Of a stretch of DNA of 64,000 nucleotides, positions 45,195 to 55,853 are shown in pieces (position 1 is the first letter of the stretch; each line of letters opens with the position of its first letter). Under the pieces are notes generated by a model. That model did no database searches and was not told where the DNA came from. It saw only the letters and a list, made by a program, of their open reading frames with translations. The position numbers and the translations under genes were made by a program. The stretch is from Methanohalophilus levihalophilus. GTDB taxonomy: Archaea; Halobacteriota; Methanosarcinia; Methanosarcinales; Methanosarcinaceae. Location: assembly GCF_017874375.1 (NCBI RefSeq), contig NZ_JAGGLK010000003.1, forward strand, positions 434,001 to 498,000. Reading direction: 5' to 3'.

Positions 45195-46172
45195 ATGTTT
45201 CCCAATATTCGAATGAGAAGATTAAGATCCGGTAAAATCCGCAATCTTGTGCGTGAAACAAACCTGTCAGTTGATGATCTTATTTATCCAATTTTCGTGG
45301 ACGAAACAACCGATTCCGCTATGGAAGTTCCTTCCATGGAAGGTGTTATGCGTCTCCCGCTTTCAGAAGTGGCGGATGAGGCGAAAAGAATTGCAGATCT
45401 CGGGATAAACGGGGTGATTATCTTTGGTATTCCTTCCGAGAAAGATGAAATAGGAAGCTGTGCCTATGGTGATGAGGATATTGTGCAGCAGGCAACCCGG
45501 GAAATCAAGGAAGATTTGGGCGATGACTTGCTGGTGATTACCGATGTTTGCATGTGTGAATACACATCCCACGGCCACTGCGGAATAATTGATCCTAAAT
45601 CCAAGGATGTAATTAATGATGAAACATTGCCTATACTGGGCCAGATTGCAGTGAGTCATGTAAGGGCTGGTGCGGATATGGTTGCTCCTTCAGGGATGAT
45701 GGACGGAATGATTGGTGCAATTCGCAATTCCCTTGACGAGGAAAATTTTGAAAATGTTCCGATAATGTCCTACGCAGCAAAATATAGCTCATCCTTCTAC
45801 GGTCCTTTCAGGGATGCAGCGGACTCATGTTACAGCTTCGGGGATCGCTCTACTTACCAGATGGATCCAGCTAACTCCGATGAAGCACTTCGTGAAGTTG
45901 AACTGGATATAATGGAAGGTGCTGACATTGTTATGGTCAAGCCGGCACTGCCCTATCTTGATATTATCCGCAGGATAAAGGATGAATTCGGAATGCCTAC
46001 AGCTGCCTACAATGTCAGTGGTGAGTATGCCATGATAAAAGCAGCTGCAGCCAACGGATGGCTGGATGGGGACAGGGCAATGTACGAATCCCTGCTTTCA
46101 ATTAAGCGTGCAGGTGCAGATATGATTCTCACTTATTTTGCAAAAGAACTTGCAACTATGTTACAGAAATAA
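45195..46172 (+). CDS. hemB: Porphobilinogen synthase
   Basis: HemB, 325 residues, condenses two 5-aminolevulinate to porphobilinogen. Zinc-type cysteines C119, C121 and C129 in [13 protein letters not shown], the two Schiff-base lysines in [19 protein letters not shown] and [17 protein letters not shown] nine bases before ATG 45195. Confidence 0.96.
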   Translation: MFPNIRMRRLRSGKIRNLVRETNLSVDDLIYPIFVDETTDSAMEVPSMEGVMRLPLSEVADEAKRIADLGINGVIIFGIPSEKDEIGSCAYGDEDIVQQATREIKEDLGDDLLVITDVCMCEYTSHGHCGIIDPKSKDVINDETLPILGQIAVSHVRAGADMVAPSGMMDGMIGAIRNSLDEENFENVPIMSYAAKYSSSFYGPFRDAADSCYSFGDRSTYQMDPANSDEALREVELDIMEGADIVMVKPALPYLDIIRRIKDEFGMPTAAYNVSGEYAMIKAAAANGWLDGDRAMYESLLSIKRAGADMILTYFAKELATMLQK

Positions 46173-46185
46173 TGGTGATTTAATT

Positions 46186-47451
46186 ATGGTTGATCTTTCA
46201 AAATCAAAAGAAATGTTTGAAACCGCTAGGAAGTACCTTCCCGGGGGTGTGAGCAGTCCTGTGCGTGCTATCAAACCTTATCCGTTTTACACAAAAGAAG
46301 CTTCTGGCAGTCACATCACGGATGTTGACGGGAACAGCTACATTGATTACTGTCTCGCATACGGGCCCGCAATGCTCGGGCATGCAAACCCGGTATTAAG
46401 GGAAGCCATCGAAAAACAGCTTGATAAGGGGTGGATTTACGGGACACCGACAGAGATTGAGTTCAGTCTTGCGGAGAGAATTGCATCAATCTATCCGAGT
46501 ATTGATATGTTGCGTCTGGTTTCCACAGGAACCGAAGCAACAATGAGTGCTATTCGTGCTGCCCGTGGTTTTACCGGGAAAAACAAGTTTATCAAGATTG
46601 AAGGTGGATTCCATGGCGCTCATGATGCTGTTCTTGTAAAGGCCGGTTCAGGTGCGTCAACCCATGGAAAACCAGATTCCCTTGGAATCCCGGAAGATTT
46701 CACCAAGCACACTCTCCAGACTCCTTTCAATGACATTGAGGCAATGGCAGATTTAATCACCTCCAGTGATGACATTGCTGCTGTTATTCTTGAACCTGTA
46801 ATGGGTAATATAGGCCCTGTGCTTCCAGAAGAAGGATATTTGCAGGAAGTACGCAAGCTTACAGAAGAGAATGATGTTTTACTTATTTTCGATGAAGTGA
46901 TAACAGGTTTCAGGCTTGCAATGGGTGGCGCGCAGGAGTACTATGGTGTGACTCCTGATCTAACCACACTTGGAAAGATCATCGGCGGCGGTCTACCTAT
47001 CGGAGTATTCGGAGGAAAGCGGGAAATCATCGAAATGATTTCACCCTCAGGCTCCGTTTATCAGGCTGGAACCTTCAGCGGTCATCCTCTTTCAGTTGCT
47101 GCTGGTCATGCAACACTTGATCTAATGAAGGAAGAAAACGTGCATTCAAAACTCAATGCTACTGGTGATATGGTGAGGTCACGCCTGTCAGAGATTGTAG
47201 CTGATAAAAAACTCGATTATACTGTTTCAGGTGTTTCTTCAATGTTCAAGATATTCTTCGGTGACAAACCATTAAACTATCAGGATGTTTTGAAGTGCGA
47301 TAAGGAAGGCTATTTCCAGTTCTTCCACAAGATGCTGGATGCAGGCGTATTCCTTCCTCCATCACAGTTTGAAACAAACTTCCTGTCAACCGCACATACT
47401 GAAGAAGATCTGGAAAACACATTTGAAGCTTATGAACAGTGCCTCCAATAA
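46186..47451 (+). CDS. hemL: Glutamate-1-semialdehyde 2,1-aminomutase
   Basis: HemL, 421 residues, class III PLP aminotransferase family. PLP lysine K264 in [24 protein letters not shown]-like [13 protein letters not shown] upstream. GGTGAT precedes ATG 46186, preferred to an in-frame ATG at 46138 inside hemB. Confidence 0.96.
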   Translation: MVDLSKSKEMFETARKYLPGGVSSPVRAIKPYPFYTKEASGSHITDVDGNSYIDYCLAYGPAMLGHANPVLREAIEKQLDKGWIYGTPTEIEFSLAERIASIYPSIDMLRLVSTGTEATMSAIRAARGFTGKNKFIKIEGGFHGAHDAVLVKAGSGASTHGKPDSLGIPEDFTKHTLQTPFNDIEAMADLITSSDDIAAVILEPVMGNIGPVLPEEGYLQEVRKLTEENDVLLIFDEVITGFRLAMGGAQEYYGVTPDLTTLGKIIGGGLPIGVFGGKREIIEMISPSGSVYQAGTFSGHPLSVAAGHATLDLMKEENVHSKLNATGDMVRSRLSEIVADKKLDYTVSGVSSMFKIFFGDKPLNYQDVLKCDKEGYFQFFHKMLDAGVFLPPSQFETNFLSTAHTEEDLENTFEAYEQCLQ

Positions 47452-47465
47452 GACGGTGAATTAAT

Positions 47466-48395
47466 TTGATTCTTGGAACAAGGGGAAGCGGGCTTGCTCT
47501 CGCGCAGGCGGACAGAGTTGAAGCATTGCTCAAGGAATTTACTACGAATATCCAGAGAGAAATTATCAAAAGCACAGGCGATACATTTACTGACCGGCCT
47601 CTTCACGAAGTAGGCGGTGTAGGTGTTTTTGTCCGTGAACTTGATGACCGTATGTTTGCAGGTGAAGTCGATATCGCAGTACATTCCATGAAAGATCTCC
47701 CTACCCAGCGTCCGGAAGGACTGGCATTGGCAGCAGTGCTTAAACGTGATTCTCCTTATGATGTGCTTCTTACAAAGGACGGATTGAAAATAGATGAGCT
47801 TCCAGAGGCCTCTGTAATAGGAACCACTTCCATGCGCCGCAGGGCACAATTGCTACGCTATCGTCCTGATCTGGAGATCAAGGATCTCAGGGGCAACATT
47901 CACACAAGAATCAGGAAACTCAATGAAGGCCAATATGACGGCATCTTGCTTGCAAAAGCAGGTCTGGAACGTATGGGCTGGGATATGAATGCCCAACCTC
48001 TGGACCCGGAAGACTTTTGTCCTTCAGCCAATCAGGGAACCATTGCTGTGGTGACCAGAGTGGGAGAGGAAGCCGAAGAACTTTGTAGCAAAATAGATCA
48101 TGCGGAGTCCAGATTGGCTACTGAAGTAGAACGTCTTATCATTCGGGATGTAGAGGGTGGCTGTATTGTTCCAATTGGTTCTTTTGCTAAAGTTATTAAA
48201 AACGGCAAAAAGATCCACATTCGCGCGGAAGTCCTCTCGTTAGATGGGGATCGTGCAATTCGTATTGATGAGAAAATACCGGTTGACGGTTACAGGGAAC
48301 ATGCACTTGAACTCGGGAAAAACCTTGCCGATCTTGGTGGCAGGGATCTTGTGTATGAAGCTGTGGAACGTCTGGGTATTTCCAAAGTGGGATGA
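47466..48395 (+). CDS. hemC: Hydroxymethylbilane synthase (porphobilinogen deaminase)
   Basis: HemC, 309 residues: ILGTRGSGLALAQA at the start, cofactor-bearing cysteine C233 in VEGGCIVPIGSF, and the arginine-rich TSMRRRAQL. TTG 47466 start with GGTGA upstream. The next expected gene, hemD (uroporphyrinogen III synthase), does not follow; instead hemC overlaps pyrD by four bases (ATGA). Confidence 0.95.
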   Translation: MILGTRGSGLALAQADRVEALLKEFTTNIQREIIKSTGDTFTDRPLHEVGGVGVFVRELDDRMFAGEVDIAVHSMKDLPTQRPEGLALAAVLKRDSPYDVLLTKDGLKIDELPEASVIGTTSMRRRAQLLRYRPDLEIKDLRGNIHTRIRKLNEGQYDGILLAKAGLERMGWDMNAQPLDPEDFCPSANQGTIAVVTRVGEEAEELCSKIDHAESRLATEVERLIIRDVEGGCIVPIGSFAKVIKNGKKIHIRAEVLSLDGDRAIRIDEKIPVDGYREHALELGKNLADLGGRDLVYEAVERLGISKVG

Positions 48396-49300
48396 GCAAA
48401 ATGGAAATTGCCGGAGTTAATCTGAAGAATCCTGTAATTCTTGCTTCAGGCATTATGGGAACAACCGGAGCATCCTTGAACCGGATAGCACAATCCGGGG
48501 CAGGTGGAGTTGTTACCAAATCAATCGGCCCTGTTGCCAAAGAAGGGCATAAGAATCCTTCAATGGTAAAACTTGACTGTGGATACCTGAATGCTATGGG
48601 GCTCCCGAATCCATCTTATACTGAATTTTCAGAAGAACTCAGTATAGCAGTTGAAAACAGTGGTGTCCCTGTTATCGCCAGCATTTTTGGTGGCAATGCA
48701 GAGGAATTTGTAGAGGTTGCCGAAGGTTTGATGGGTGAATTACCTGCAGCCTTTGAACTCAATGTGAGCTGTCCTCACGCAGAAGGTTATGGTGCTTCAA
48801 TTGGTGTTGATTCCTGCTTAGTCGGAGAAATCACTGCAGCTGTTTGCGATGTGGTTGATGTTCCGGTATGGGTAAAGCTGACGCCGAATGTTACTGATAT
48901 TGTTTCAGTTGGCAAGGCAGCAGTGGACAGTGGTGCAGCAGCCATTGTGGCAATAAATACCGTGCGTGGTATGGCAATCGATATTTATTCAGGCTATCCG
49001 GTTCTTGGAAACCGCTTTGGAGGACTTTCGGGTGATGCCATCAGGCCGGTTGCAGTTAAATGTGTTTATGATCTTTATGCAGCACTCGATGTTCCTATAA
49101 TAGGAGTGGGCGGTGTTTCGAACTGGAAAAATGCTGTTGAGATGATGATGGCAGGTGCATCAGCTGTGGAAGTTGGTTCAGCAGTTTATAATTCAGTTGA
49201 AGTGTTAGGAAACATAGCCTGTGGTATTGATACTTTCCTGGATGAAGCCAGCTATTCTTCAGTGGAAGAAATTGTGGGCCTTGCCCATCGGAGGATCTAA
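48392..49300 (+). CDS. pyrD: Dihydroorotate dehydrogenase B, catalytic subunit
   Basis: PyrD, 302 residues, FMN-dependent oxidation of dihydroorotate in pyrimidine synthesis. The catalytic cysteine of the class 1B enzymes is in [14 protein letters not shown], with FMN-binding GVGGVSNW and [11 protein letters not shown]. Coupled to hemC and pyrK by overlaps, so pyrimidine genes are wired into the tail of the heme operon. Confidence 0.95.
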   Translation: MSKMEIAGVNLKNPVILASGIMGTTGASLNRIAQSGAGGVVTKSIGPVAKEGHKNPSMVKLDCGYLNAMGLPNPSYTEFSEELSIAVENSGVPVIASIFGGNAEEFVEVAEGLMGELPAAFELNVSCPHAEGYGASIGVDSCLVGEITAAVCDVVDVPVWVKLTPNVTDIVSVGKAAVDSGAAAIVAINTVRGMAIDIYSGYPVLGNRFGGLSGDAIRPVAVKCVYDLYAALDVPIIGVGGVSNWKNAVEMMMAGASAVEVGSAVYNSVEVLGNIACGIDTFLDEASYSSVEEIVGLAHRRI

Positions 49301-50079
49301 TGATTCCTATTTACTCAAAAATCATTGAAGTAATCGAAGAAACTCCTTCGACACGTACTTTCCTGTTTGATACCAAATTCAGTGAAGCCCTTCCAGGTCA
49401 GTTCGCTATGGTCTGGGTGCATGGTGTTGATGAGGTTCCCATGGGAATTTCCTATAAAAACGGTGTGACTGTCCAGAAAGTGGGAGCTGCCACTTCCCGC
49501 ATGTTCGAGCTTTATGAAGGTGATTTCATGGGACTTCGGGGTCCCTTCGGAAATGGTTTTACATTACCTTCACCGGATGAAAAAATACTCATTATTGCAG
49601 GAGGAGTCGGATCCGCTCCACTGGCGCCTTTAGCAGAAGATGCTAAACGTGTCGGTGCAGATGTTGATATTTTCCTTGGTTCACGCAATTGTGATGAACT
49701 TCTTTTCCAGAAACGTTTCATGGACGCAGGAAATCTGCTTGTAGCCACAGATGATGGTTCCGAAGGAAGATGTGGCTTTGTAACTGATTTACTTTTAGAT
49801 ACTGATCTTGAGGAATACGACAGGATACACATCTGCGGACCTGAAATTATGATGTATCGTGTTTTCCAGATATTGCAGGACAAGGATCTCCTCCCAAAGG
49901 CAGAATTCAGCATGCATCGCTATTTCAAGTGTGCCATTGGTGTATGTGGTGCCTGCTGCATGGATAAATCCGGTCTTCGCGTGTGTCGGGACGGTCCCGT
50001 GCTTAACGGGAAACTTCTGGAAGATTCCGAGTTCGGCAAATATGGCAGAGGTCCTACAGGTGGCAAACACAATTACTGA
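49300..50079 (+). CDS. pyrK: Dihydroorotate dehydrogenase B, electron transfer subunit
   Basis: PyrK, 259 residues: N-terminal FAD-binding barrel, NAD-binding [15 protein letters not shown], and C-terminal cysteines binding a 2Fe-2S cluster ([20 protein letters not shown]). Passes electrons from PyrD. The ATG overlaps the pyrD stop (TAATG) with GGAGG upstream. Confidence 0.94.
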   Translation: MIPIYSKIIEVIEETPSTRTFLFDTKFSEALPGQFAMVWVHGVDEVPMGISYKNGVTVQKVGAATSRMFELYEGDFMGLRGPFGNGFTLPSPDEKILIIAGGVGSAPLAPLAEDAKRVGADVDIFLGSRNCDELLFQKRFMDAGNLLVATDDGSEGRCGFVTDLLLDTDLEEYDRIHICGPEIMMYRVFQILQDKDLLPKAEFSMHRYFKCAIGVCGACCMDKSGLRVCRDGPVLNGKLLEDSEFGKYGRGPTGGKHNY

Positions 50080-50084
50080 GTAAT

Positions 50085-50411
50085 TTATGATGCTATTTTT
50101 TCTTCAATATCGCGAAGTAACAGGTTGAAAAGCAATAGCAACTGGCTTTCAAAGAGAATCATCCCGGAATCTTGCCTGTCTTCTCTGGATGCAAAAAGAA
50201 TTGACACTTCCAGATCTTTTTCAGCGTACTCTTTTATTGAATATTCTTCAGGTGAGTCTCCAAATTCCGTTAGTTTAGCTTTAATCTGTTCCGGATTGAG
50301 ATACGTATCAATCCACCGAATAATCTCTCTTCGGTACTTTTCAGATATAGGAAGTTGTTTGACCCGGCAAAGAGCATAGCTCATTGCATCAGGTTCACTG
50401 AAACATTCCAT
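50085..50411 (-). CDS. Conserved hypothetical protein
   Basis: Not recognised. The frame is open to 50486, but GCATAAAAAATATG near 50455-50475 looks like the promoter and GGGGT precedes ATG 50411, giving 108 residues starting MECFSEPDAMSYALCRVK; ATG 50429 is another option. Soluble, helical, with IIRWIDTYLNPEQIKAKLTEFG and a C-terminal leucine-rich helix. Converges with pyrK, five bases apart. Confidence 0.6.
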   Translation of the reverse strand: MECFSEPDAMSYALCRVKQLPISEKYRREIIRWIDTYLNPEQIKAKLTEFGDSPEEYSIKEYAEKDLEVSILFASREDRQDSGMILFESQLLLLFNLLLRDIEEKIAS

Positions 50412-50575
50412 GCACTTAACCCCATACATAATTTGGTTTCTGAACACAAATATGTTTCCCATATTTTTTATGCATATTCCAGGCATAAATCACATGATAC
50501 GCAGGAAGCAAAATGCTTTATAGTTATTTTCTCTCTTTCTATTGCGCGCTTTAAGTCATTTCTGGAAGTGATATC

Positions 50576-51298
50576 ATGATCGGCAGATTTAGCGATGGAG
50601 AATCTCAATTTTCTGCTTCCGTAGAAGGCAACACTATAGTGGGAAACGGAAAATCCTACGACATCAGCACGTTGAGTGTTCTTCCTCCGATTATCCCCTC
50701 AAAAATTGTGTGTATCGGACTGAATTACAGGGATCATGCAAAAGAGCTTCACATGGATATTCCCGATGAACCACTTCTTTTCATGAAACCCAGTTCTGCA
50801 GTAATAGGGCACGGAGAGGGTATAGTGTATCCTTCTATCAGCCAGAGGGTTGATTATGAAGCGGAATTGGCTGTTGTTATTGGTGAAAAATGCCGTAATG
50901 TACATGCTGAAAATGCTGAGGAATTCATTTCAGGATACACATGTTTTAATGATGTGACTGCCCGCGATCTCCAGCAAAAAGACGGGCAATGGACAAGAGC
51001 TAAAAGTTTTGATACATTTGCTCCACTGGGTCCATTCATCGCGGAAAACTCTGATTTTGAGCCTTCTGATGTGGGAATTTCCTGCAGGGTAAATGGCTCA
51101 ATCAAACAGGATTCAAGGACTTCGAACATCATATTTGACATTCCTTTCCTAATTGAATTTATTTCCTCTGTTATGACACTTGAAAAAGGGGATGTGATTG
51201 CCACAGGCACGCCGCCTGGAGTCGGACCTCTTGAGAAAGGGGATAAGGTAGAAGTTGAAATTGAAGGTGTGGGTATACTTGGAAATGAGGTGTTGTGA
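50576..51298 (+). CDS. Fumarylacetoacetate hydrolase-family protein
   Basis: A 240-residue FAH-family enzyme. Family motifs: KIVCIGLNYRDHAKE, FMKPSSAVIG, VDYEAELAVVIG (metal-binding glutamates), GYTCFNDVTARDLQ, and GDVIATGTPPGVGP. These act on oxaloacetate or acylpyruvates; substrate not known. ATG 50576 follows GGAAGTGAT. Its stop overlaps the start of a winged-helix gene by one base. Confidence 0.9.
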   Translation: MIGRFSDGESQFSASVEGNTIVGNGKSYDISTLSVLPPIIPSKIVCIGLNYRDHAKELHMDIPDEPLLFMKPSSAVIGHGEGIVYPSISQRVDYEAELAVVIGEKCRNVHAENAEEFISGYTCFNDVTARDLQQKDGQWTRAKSFDTFAPLGPFIAENSDFEPSDVGISCRVNGSIKQDSRTSNIIFDIPFLIEFISSVMTLEKGDVIATGTPPGVGPLEKGDKVEVEIEGVGILGNEVL

Positions 51299-51597
51299 TG
51301 CTTTTTGATCAGATAAACCGGGAACTGGAATTAACGCAAAGACATCTCGTAGTGCTAAAAAAGGTCATAGAAGACGGTCCAATCGGCATCTTGAAACTGT
51401 CTGAAGAAACAAAAATGCCAACCCACAAAGTTAGATATTCGCTTAGAGTGCTGGAGCAGGAAGGCTTAATCAAACCCTCTACCCATGGTGCGGTAGTAGG
51501 TGATGGTGCAGATGACTTCCTTGTTTCCTTTGAAAGCCAGATAACAGATATTATCGACAAAGCATCTCAAATACAAGATTTGGGTGCTGAACTTTAA
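51298..51597 (+). CDS. Winged-helix DNA-binding protein
   Basis: About 99 residues. IGILKLSEETKMPTHKVRYSLRVLEQEGLIKPS is a standard archaeal winged-helix segment, followed by a short helical tail for dimerisation. GAGGTG precedes ATG 51298; a GTG three bases upstream is the alternative. In an operon with the FAH-family gene and just before gltX. No effector domain, so probably a small local regulator. Confidence 0.8.
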   Translation: MLFDQINRELELTQRHLVVLKKVIEDGPIGILKLSEETKMPTHKVRYSLRVLEQEGLIKPSTHGAVVGDGADDFLVSFESQITDIIDKASQIQDLGAEL

Positions 51598-51626
51598 TTT
51601 ATTTCCTGAATTTGAGGCAGATACAA

Positions 51627-53339
51627 ATGACGCTTACTGAAGATGATGTAAAAACAATAGAAAAGTTTGCTTTCCAGAATGCCGTAAAATACGGGCAGCC
51701 ACCACAGGCAGGTGCCGTGATGGGAAAAGTGATGGGAACTTGCGCCCATCTAAGGCAGCATGCAAAGGATGTCACAGCAGCTGTCCAGAAGGTTGTGGAG
51801 GAAGTAGCTGCAGGGACTCCGGAAGTGTGGCAGGCTCGCCTTGAGGAACTGGCTCCTGAACTAATTGAGGAGTTGAACACAAAGAAGGAGCCGGATAAGG
51901 GACTCAAACCTCTTGACGTTGAAGAAGGGCAGAAAGTTGTGATGAGATTTGCCCCAAATCCGAATGGGCCGGCAACTCTTGGCAGTGCCAGAGGTATGGT
52001 AATCAATTCAGAATATGTGAAAATGTATGGTGGAACATTCATTATACGATTTGATGATACTGATCCACAAACAAAAAGACCCATGCTTGAAGCGTACGAC
52101 TGGTATCTTGACGATTGCGAGTGGCTGGGAGCAGAACCTGATAGGGTGGTTATCGCTTCTGATAGGATCCCGCTTTACTATGAATATGCGAAAAAACTCA
52201 TCGATATGGGGAAAGCATATGTTTGCTTCTGCAGTGGCGAAGAATTCAAGAGATTCAAGGATGCTTCAACCCCGTGTCCTCACAGGGAATTACCTCCAGA
52301 GGAACACCTAAAGCACTGGCATAAAATGCTTGAAGGTGAGTATGAGGAGAAATCTGCTGTCCTCAGGATAAAAACTGACATTCATCACAAGGATCCGGCG
52401 CTTCGTGATTTTGGAGCATTCCGTATTGTAAAGGCTCCTCACCCCCGGAAAGAAGTGGGGGATAAGTATGTGGTCTGGCCACTTCTTGATTTTGAAGGTG
52501 CAATCGAAGATCATGAACTTGGTATGACTCACATTATTCGTGGTAAGGACTTAATGGACAGTGAAAAACGCCAGACATATATCTACGATTATTTTGGATG
52601 GACTTACCCCAAAACCACTCACTGGGGCCGTGTAAAAATGCATGAATTCGGCAAGTTCAGTACCAGTTCACTCAGGAAAGCAATCGAGGATGGCGAATAT
52701 TCCGGATGGGATGATCCCCGTCTTCCAACCTTACGGGCACTTCGCAGGCGTGGAATCCTGCCGGAAGCTGTTCGCAAGTTCATGGTGGAAATGGGTGTAG
52801 GTGAAACCGATGTCAGTATCAGCATGGATTCCCTGTATGCCGAGAACAGAAAACTGATTGATCCGATTGCCAACAGGTATTTCTTTGTACCGGAACCCGT
52901 GGAAATGCAAATCGAGGATTGCGAAACCTGTGTTGCAAAACCCCAGCTTCATCCCATTGAAGACCGCGGTTTCCGCACAATTGAAGTTGGATCAAAGGTG
53001 TATGTAAGCGACAATGATGCTGCTGGTTTAAAGGAAGGTGATAGGGTTCGTCTGAAGGATCTGTTCAATGTTGAAGTGATCTCCACTAATCCTCTTGTTG
53101 CAAAGCACATTGGCGACTCGGTTGAGGAAATTAAAAAGTCCCGTCTTCCCATAATCCAGTGGGTTGGAGAATCTCATCTTGATGTGGAAGTCCGTTCACC
53201 TGATGGAATCATAAATGGTTATGGAGAACCCGATATTTCTACCCAGACTGAAAAAATGGTTCAGTTTGAACGATTCGGATTTTGTAGAATTGAATCAGTA
53301 AAAGGCAAGAATGTTGTAGCTTATTTTGCTCATAAGTGA
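51627..53339 (+). CDS. gltX: Glutamyl-tRNA synthetase (archaeal, non-discriminating type)
   Basis: GluRS, about 570 residues, class I synthetase of the archaeal/eukaryal (GlnRS-like) branch with its helical N-terminal extension. The HIGH-motif region reads FAPNPNGPATLGSARG and the KMSKS region EFGKFSTSSLRK, both degenerate from the textbook forms; I believe this is seen in other methanogen GluRS. IIRFDDTDPQTKRPM is intact. As no GlnRS occurs in archaea, Glu-tRNA-Gln is converted by an amidotransferase. ATG 51627 preferred over TTG 51612. Confidence 0.94.
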   Translation: MTLTEDDVKTIEKFAFQNAVKYGQPPQAGAVMGKVMGTCAHLRQHAKDVTAAVQKVVEEVAAGTPEVWQARLEELAPELIEELNTKKEPDKGLKPLDVEEGQKVVMRFAPNPNGPATLGSARGMVINSEYVKMYGGTFIIRFDDTDPQTKRPMLEAYDWYLDDCEWLGAEPDRVVIASDRIPLYYEYAKKLIDMGKAYVCFCSGEEFKRFKDASTPCPHRELPPEEHLKHWHKMLEGEYEEKSAVLRIKTDIHHKDPALRDFGAFRIVKAPHPRKEVGDKYVVWPLLDFEGAIEDHELGMTHIIRGKDLMDSEKRQTYIYDYFGWTYPKTTHWGRVKMHEFGKFSTSSLRKAIEDGEYSGWDDPRLPTLRALRRRGILPEAVRKFMVEMGVGETDVSISMDSLYAENRKLIDPIANRYFFVPEPVEMQIEDCETCVAKPQLHPIEDRGFRTIEVGSKVYVSDNDAAGLKEGDRVRLKDLFNVEVISTNPLVAKHIGDSVEEIKKSRLPIIQWVGESHLDVEVRSPDGIINGYGEPDISTQTEKMVQFERFGFCRIESVKGKNVVAYFAHK

Positions 53340-53358
53340 GCAGCTACAACATTTTTCC
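53310..53358. terminator. Bidirectional terminator between gltX and rps3ae
   Basis: AATGTTGTAGCT (53310-53321) pairs perfectly with AGCTACAACATT (53342-53353), with an inner GCTCA/TGAGC stem. It begins inside the gltX coding end and is flanked by T and A runs, so it works for both convergent genes. Confidence 0.8.
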
Positions 53359-53381
53359 AGAAAATAAAAAAAGAAAAGTAC

Positions 53382-54014
53382 TCAGGCTTCTGCCACTTCA
53401 GCTTCTTCTGCTGGAGACGCAGAATATGATTTGTTGCGGACCTGAATAACTTCTGTCTTCCTGATTTCCACCCTTCTGAGCGGATAAATAAGTTTTGCTG
53501 CCCTGTAGATGTTTGCTGCCAGCCTTCCGGTGACAATTTCTTCCACAAGCTGCTCAAAGTTAAGTTCTGAAGCACGCTTCTCAACAGCTTCTTCCATGAC
53601 CTGACGAATACCTTTTATCTGGCTGGTCCTGGCGCGCTTTACCGTGAATGCAATTGGCTTGATGCGAAGCTTGCGTCCGTCCTTGCTTTTTACTTCAAGG
53701 TTTGCGTCAATCCTTGAGGTCTGCCTCTTGACAATAGAGCGCAGGTAGTCGGTTGTGATTTCGTGGCCGATAAATCTTGTGTTTGCCACGTTGCCGTTTA
53801 CATTGTCCACAGCAAGACGCAGTTTAATGTTATGTTTTGAAAAGTCATTAGTGATGTCACCGACAGTTGTCTCAATTACGCGTCCCACAAGTTTTGCAGA
53901 ATCATCTGCAGGGGTTACGCCGATGACGTTTCTTCCAATAAATTCAGGTGTTTCAATAGTAAACCATTCTTTGTTTTTCCATTTGTCCAGTTTTCTCTGT
54001 ACTTTCCTTGCCAA
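53382..54014 (-). CDS. rps3ae: Ribosomal protein eS1 (S3Ae)
   Basis: Small-subunit protein eS1 (S3Ae), 210 residues: [40 protein letters not shown], and an acidic Ala/Glu C-terminal tail. Usually near the KEOPS Pcc1 and DHH genes in archaea; here those lie at 62 kb instead. Confidence 0.95.
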   Translation of the reverse strand: MARKVQRKLDKWKNKEWFTIETPEFIGRNVIGVTPADDSAKLVGRVIETTVGDITNDFSKHNIKLRLAVDNVNGNVANTRFIGHEITTDYLRSIVKRQTSRIDANLEVKSKDGRKLRIKPIAFTVKRARTSQIKGIRQVMEEAVEKRASELNFEQLVEEIVTGRLAANIYRAAKLIYPLRRVEIRKTEVIQVRNKSYSASPAEEAEVAEA

Positions 54015-54129
54015 GTAATTTCCTCCGGTGTGAGTGTGATAGTTCGTAAATCAAGCTGTAATCAAGTATAAGTTGTTAATGGCCTGCCTATAGTGTACAT
54101 GTCCATATATAAACGAATCGGTTACCTCT

Positions 54130-55638
54130 TCAGAGGAAACTGAATCCTTCCGGCATTTCCCCAAAGCGTTTCCTGAACTCTTCAGGCCAGTTCTCAGGAT
54201 TGAGTCCTTTCTGTGCCAAAAATGCTGATGTCCAGCGTTCCAGACCGACACCGGAACAACCTGACCAGAGTTCTTCTCCTGACTGGGATTTGACATTGAA
54301 GCCGGATGGGTATTTGTTTCCGTTAACACTTACGTTCTGGAATTCCAGCCATTCCCCATCTTCGCCGCGGTAGGGCAGAGGTGCTTCATAATCAGTGGTT
54401 CCTGCTTCGCGTTCCTCGGATACTCCATCAAGGCCTTCCTGTGCCATGAACCAAGGAGTAACCCATGCCTTTCTCCATTCAAGATCCAGTATTTCGTTGA
54501 AGATGTGCATGTATCTTTCATGAAGCTCTTTTGCGGTATCAATAGCCTGCTGTTTGTTTCCGAGCCAGACGATTTCTATCCTGTGGAATTCGTCAACCCT
54601 TTCCATACCATGGATTCCGCCGCTTTCATACCTGTGGGATGTTCCTGACCTGTCGAATACCTTTATGGGGAATTCGTCAGTGGGGATGGTTTCTCCCTGC
54701 ATGAACATCCAGAAGGGCGGGCACTGTGCATAGCAAAGGCCGCCGATAGGATCGCCGATCTTCTCCTTGATGAGTTCGGTTGGAACTTCGTGAGTGACTT
54801 TGTAATGGTCTGCTACTTCTTCCCAGTATTCGGGATCTCTTGTTTTGGGTGGGCAGACATAGTAAATTTCAGGATAGACTCCTTTTGCATGGCCAGAGCG
54901 TTTCCATACTTCCCAGGGGATGAGTTTCGGGAAGATCATTTCCCTGTAGTCGAGGGGTTCGAGTAATTCTTCAAGAACAATTTTCTCGAAGGTCCTGAAG
55001 AGTTTGGTTGACTGAGGTCCGTGAATCCACTGTCCACGGCTTGCTCCGCGCTTGAGCCACCCCTGCTTCATCATTTCCTGTGTTGGATCTTCGGCGAAGA
55101 TTATTTCTTTCTTCTCACTCTGCCAGAGCAAGTCCCAGTGTTCTCCCTTGGCACCGTAGCTTTTCTCACGGATTTTGTCTTCCATGAGGGTAAGAATCCT
55201 GTCAGGAACACGGTTTTCCATCTCTGCTTCCCCTACATCCAGATGGAGGATTAGTTTCCCGTCGTTGTATTCCATGCTGCTGACGTGGGGAATCTTCAGG
55301 TTACCGATGTCTTTTTCGGACTCCATTGTAATTTTGAAATCCTCAACTTCGATTCCGCGAATTCCGATATGGAACTCCTTGCCGAGTTTTGCAGCCAAAG
55401 GACGGCGCAGGCGAATCATTGCATCGTGTGCACGAACATACCTGCCGGAGGTGATTGTCACTCCAATCCTGTCACTACCGATTTCCAAATTCTCAATTTT
55501 TGCTTCCTCGCCTTCAGGGGCGCCTTTTGAAAGCAGGGTGACAGCATCATTATTGATAAAATTCTCAATGGCTTCCCTTCCGGGAGCAGGGTCTGCGCTT
55601 GTTTTGAATGCGGCTTTCAGCCTGAATTCCAAATCCAT
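54130..55638 (-). CDS. serS: Seryl-tRNA synthetase, methanogen type (SerRS2)
   Basis: A 502-residue class II synthetase of the rare methanogenic type. The three zinc-binding residues established in the Methanosarcina barkeri structure fall at exactly the same numbers: C306 (GGLCYAQC), E355 (FHRIE) and C461 (LWSGCSGVG). [17 protein letters not shown] is motif 2. CAAGATATATTATACTCC upstream at about 55705-55722 is a promoter candidate, leaving a leader of about 45 bases. Confidence 0.97.
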   Translation of the reverse strand: MDLEFRLKAAFKTSADPAPGREAIENFINNDAVTLLSKGAPEGEEAKIENLEIGSDRIGVTITSGRYVRAHDAMIRLRRPLAAKLGKEFHIGIRGIEVEDFKITMESEKDIGNLKIPHVSSMEYNDGKLILHLDVGEAEMENRVPDRILTLMEDKIREKSYGAKGEHWDLLWQSEKKEIIFAEDPTQEMMKQGWLKRGASRGQWIHGPQSTKLFRTFEKIVLEELLEPLDYREMIFPKLIPWEVWKRSGHAKGVYPEIYYVCPPKTRDPEYWEEVADHYKVTHEVPTELIKEKIGDPIGGLCYAQCPPFWMFMQGETIPTDEFPIKVFDRSGTSHRYESGGIHGMERVDEFHRIEIVWLGNKQQAIDTAKELHERYMHIFNEILDLEWRKAWVTPWFMAQEGLDGVSEEREAGTTDYEAPLPYRGEDGEWLEFQNVSVNGNKYPSGFNVKSQSGEELWSGCSGVGLERWTSAFLAQKGLNPENWPEEFRKRFGEMPEGFSFL

Positions 55639-55853
55639 TATGTATTCCTCGAAATGATGTTATGTGAATGTAAAGACTCCATTTGGTGGGTCAATGTTAC
55701 TACAGGAGTATAATATATCTTGTTTTTGGCATTATGTGCCAAAATTGCTTGTTTTGGTTCAGGTGGAAAAAGTGAAGATTGTATTTATATTTGCGGATTT
55801 TTGAAGGAAGGTGGATTTTTAACCCCTCGCACACTAGTTTGTGACATAAATAA

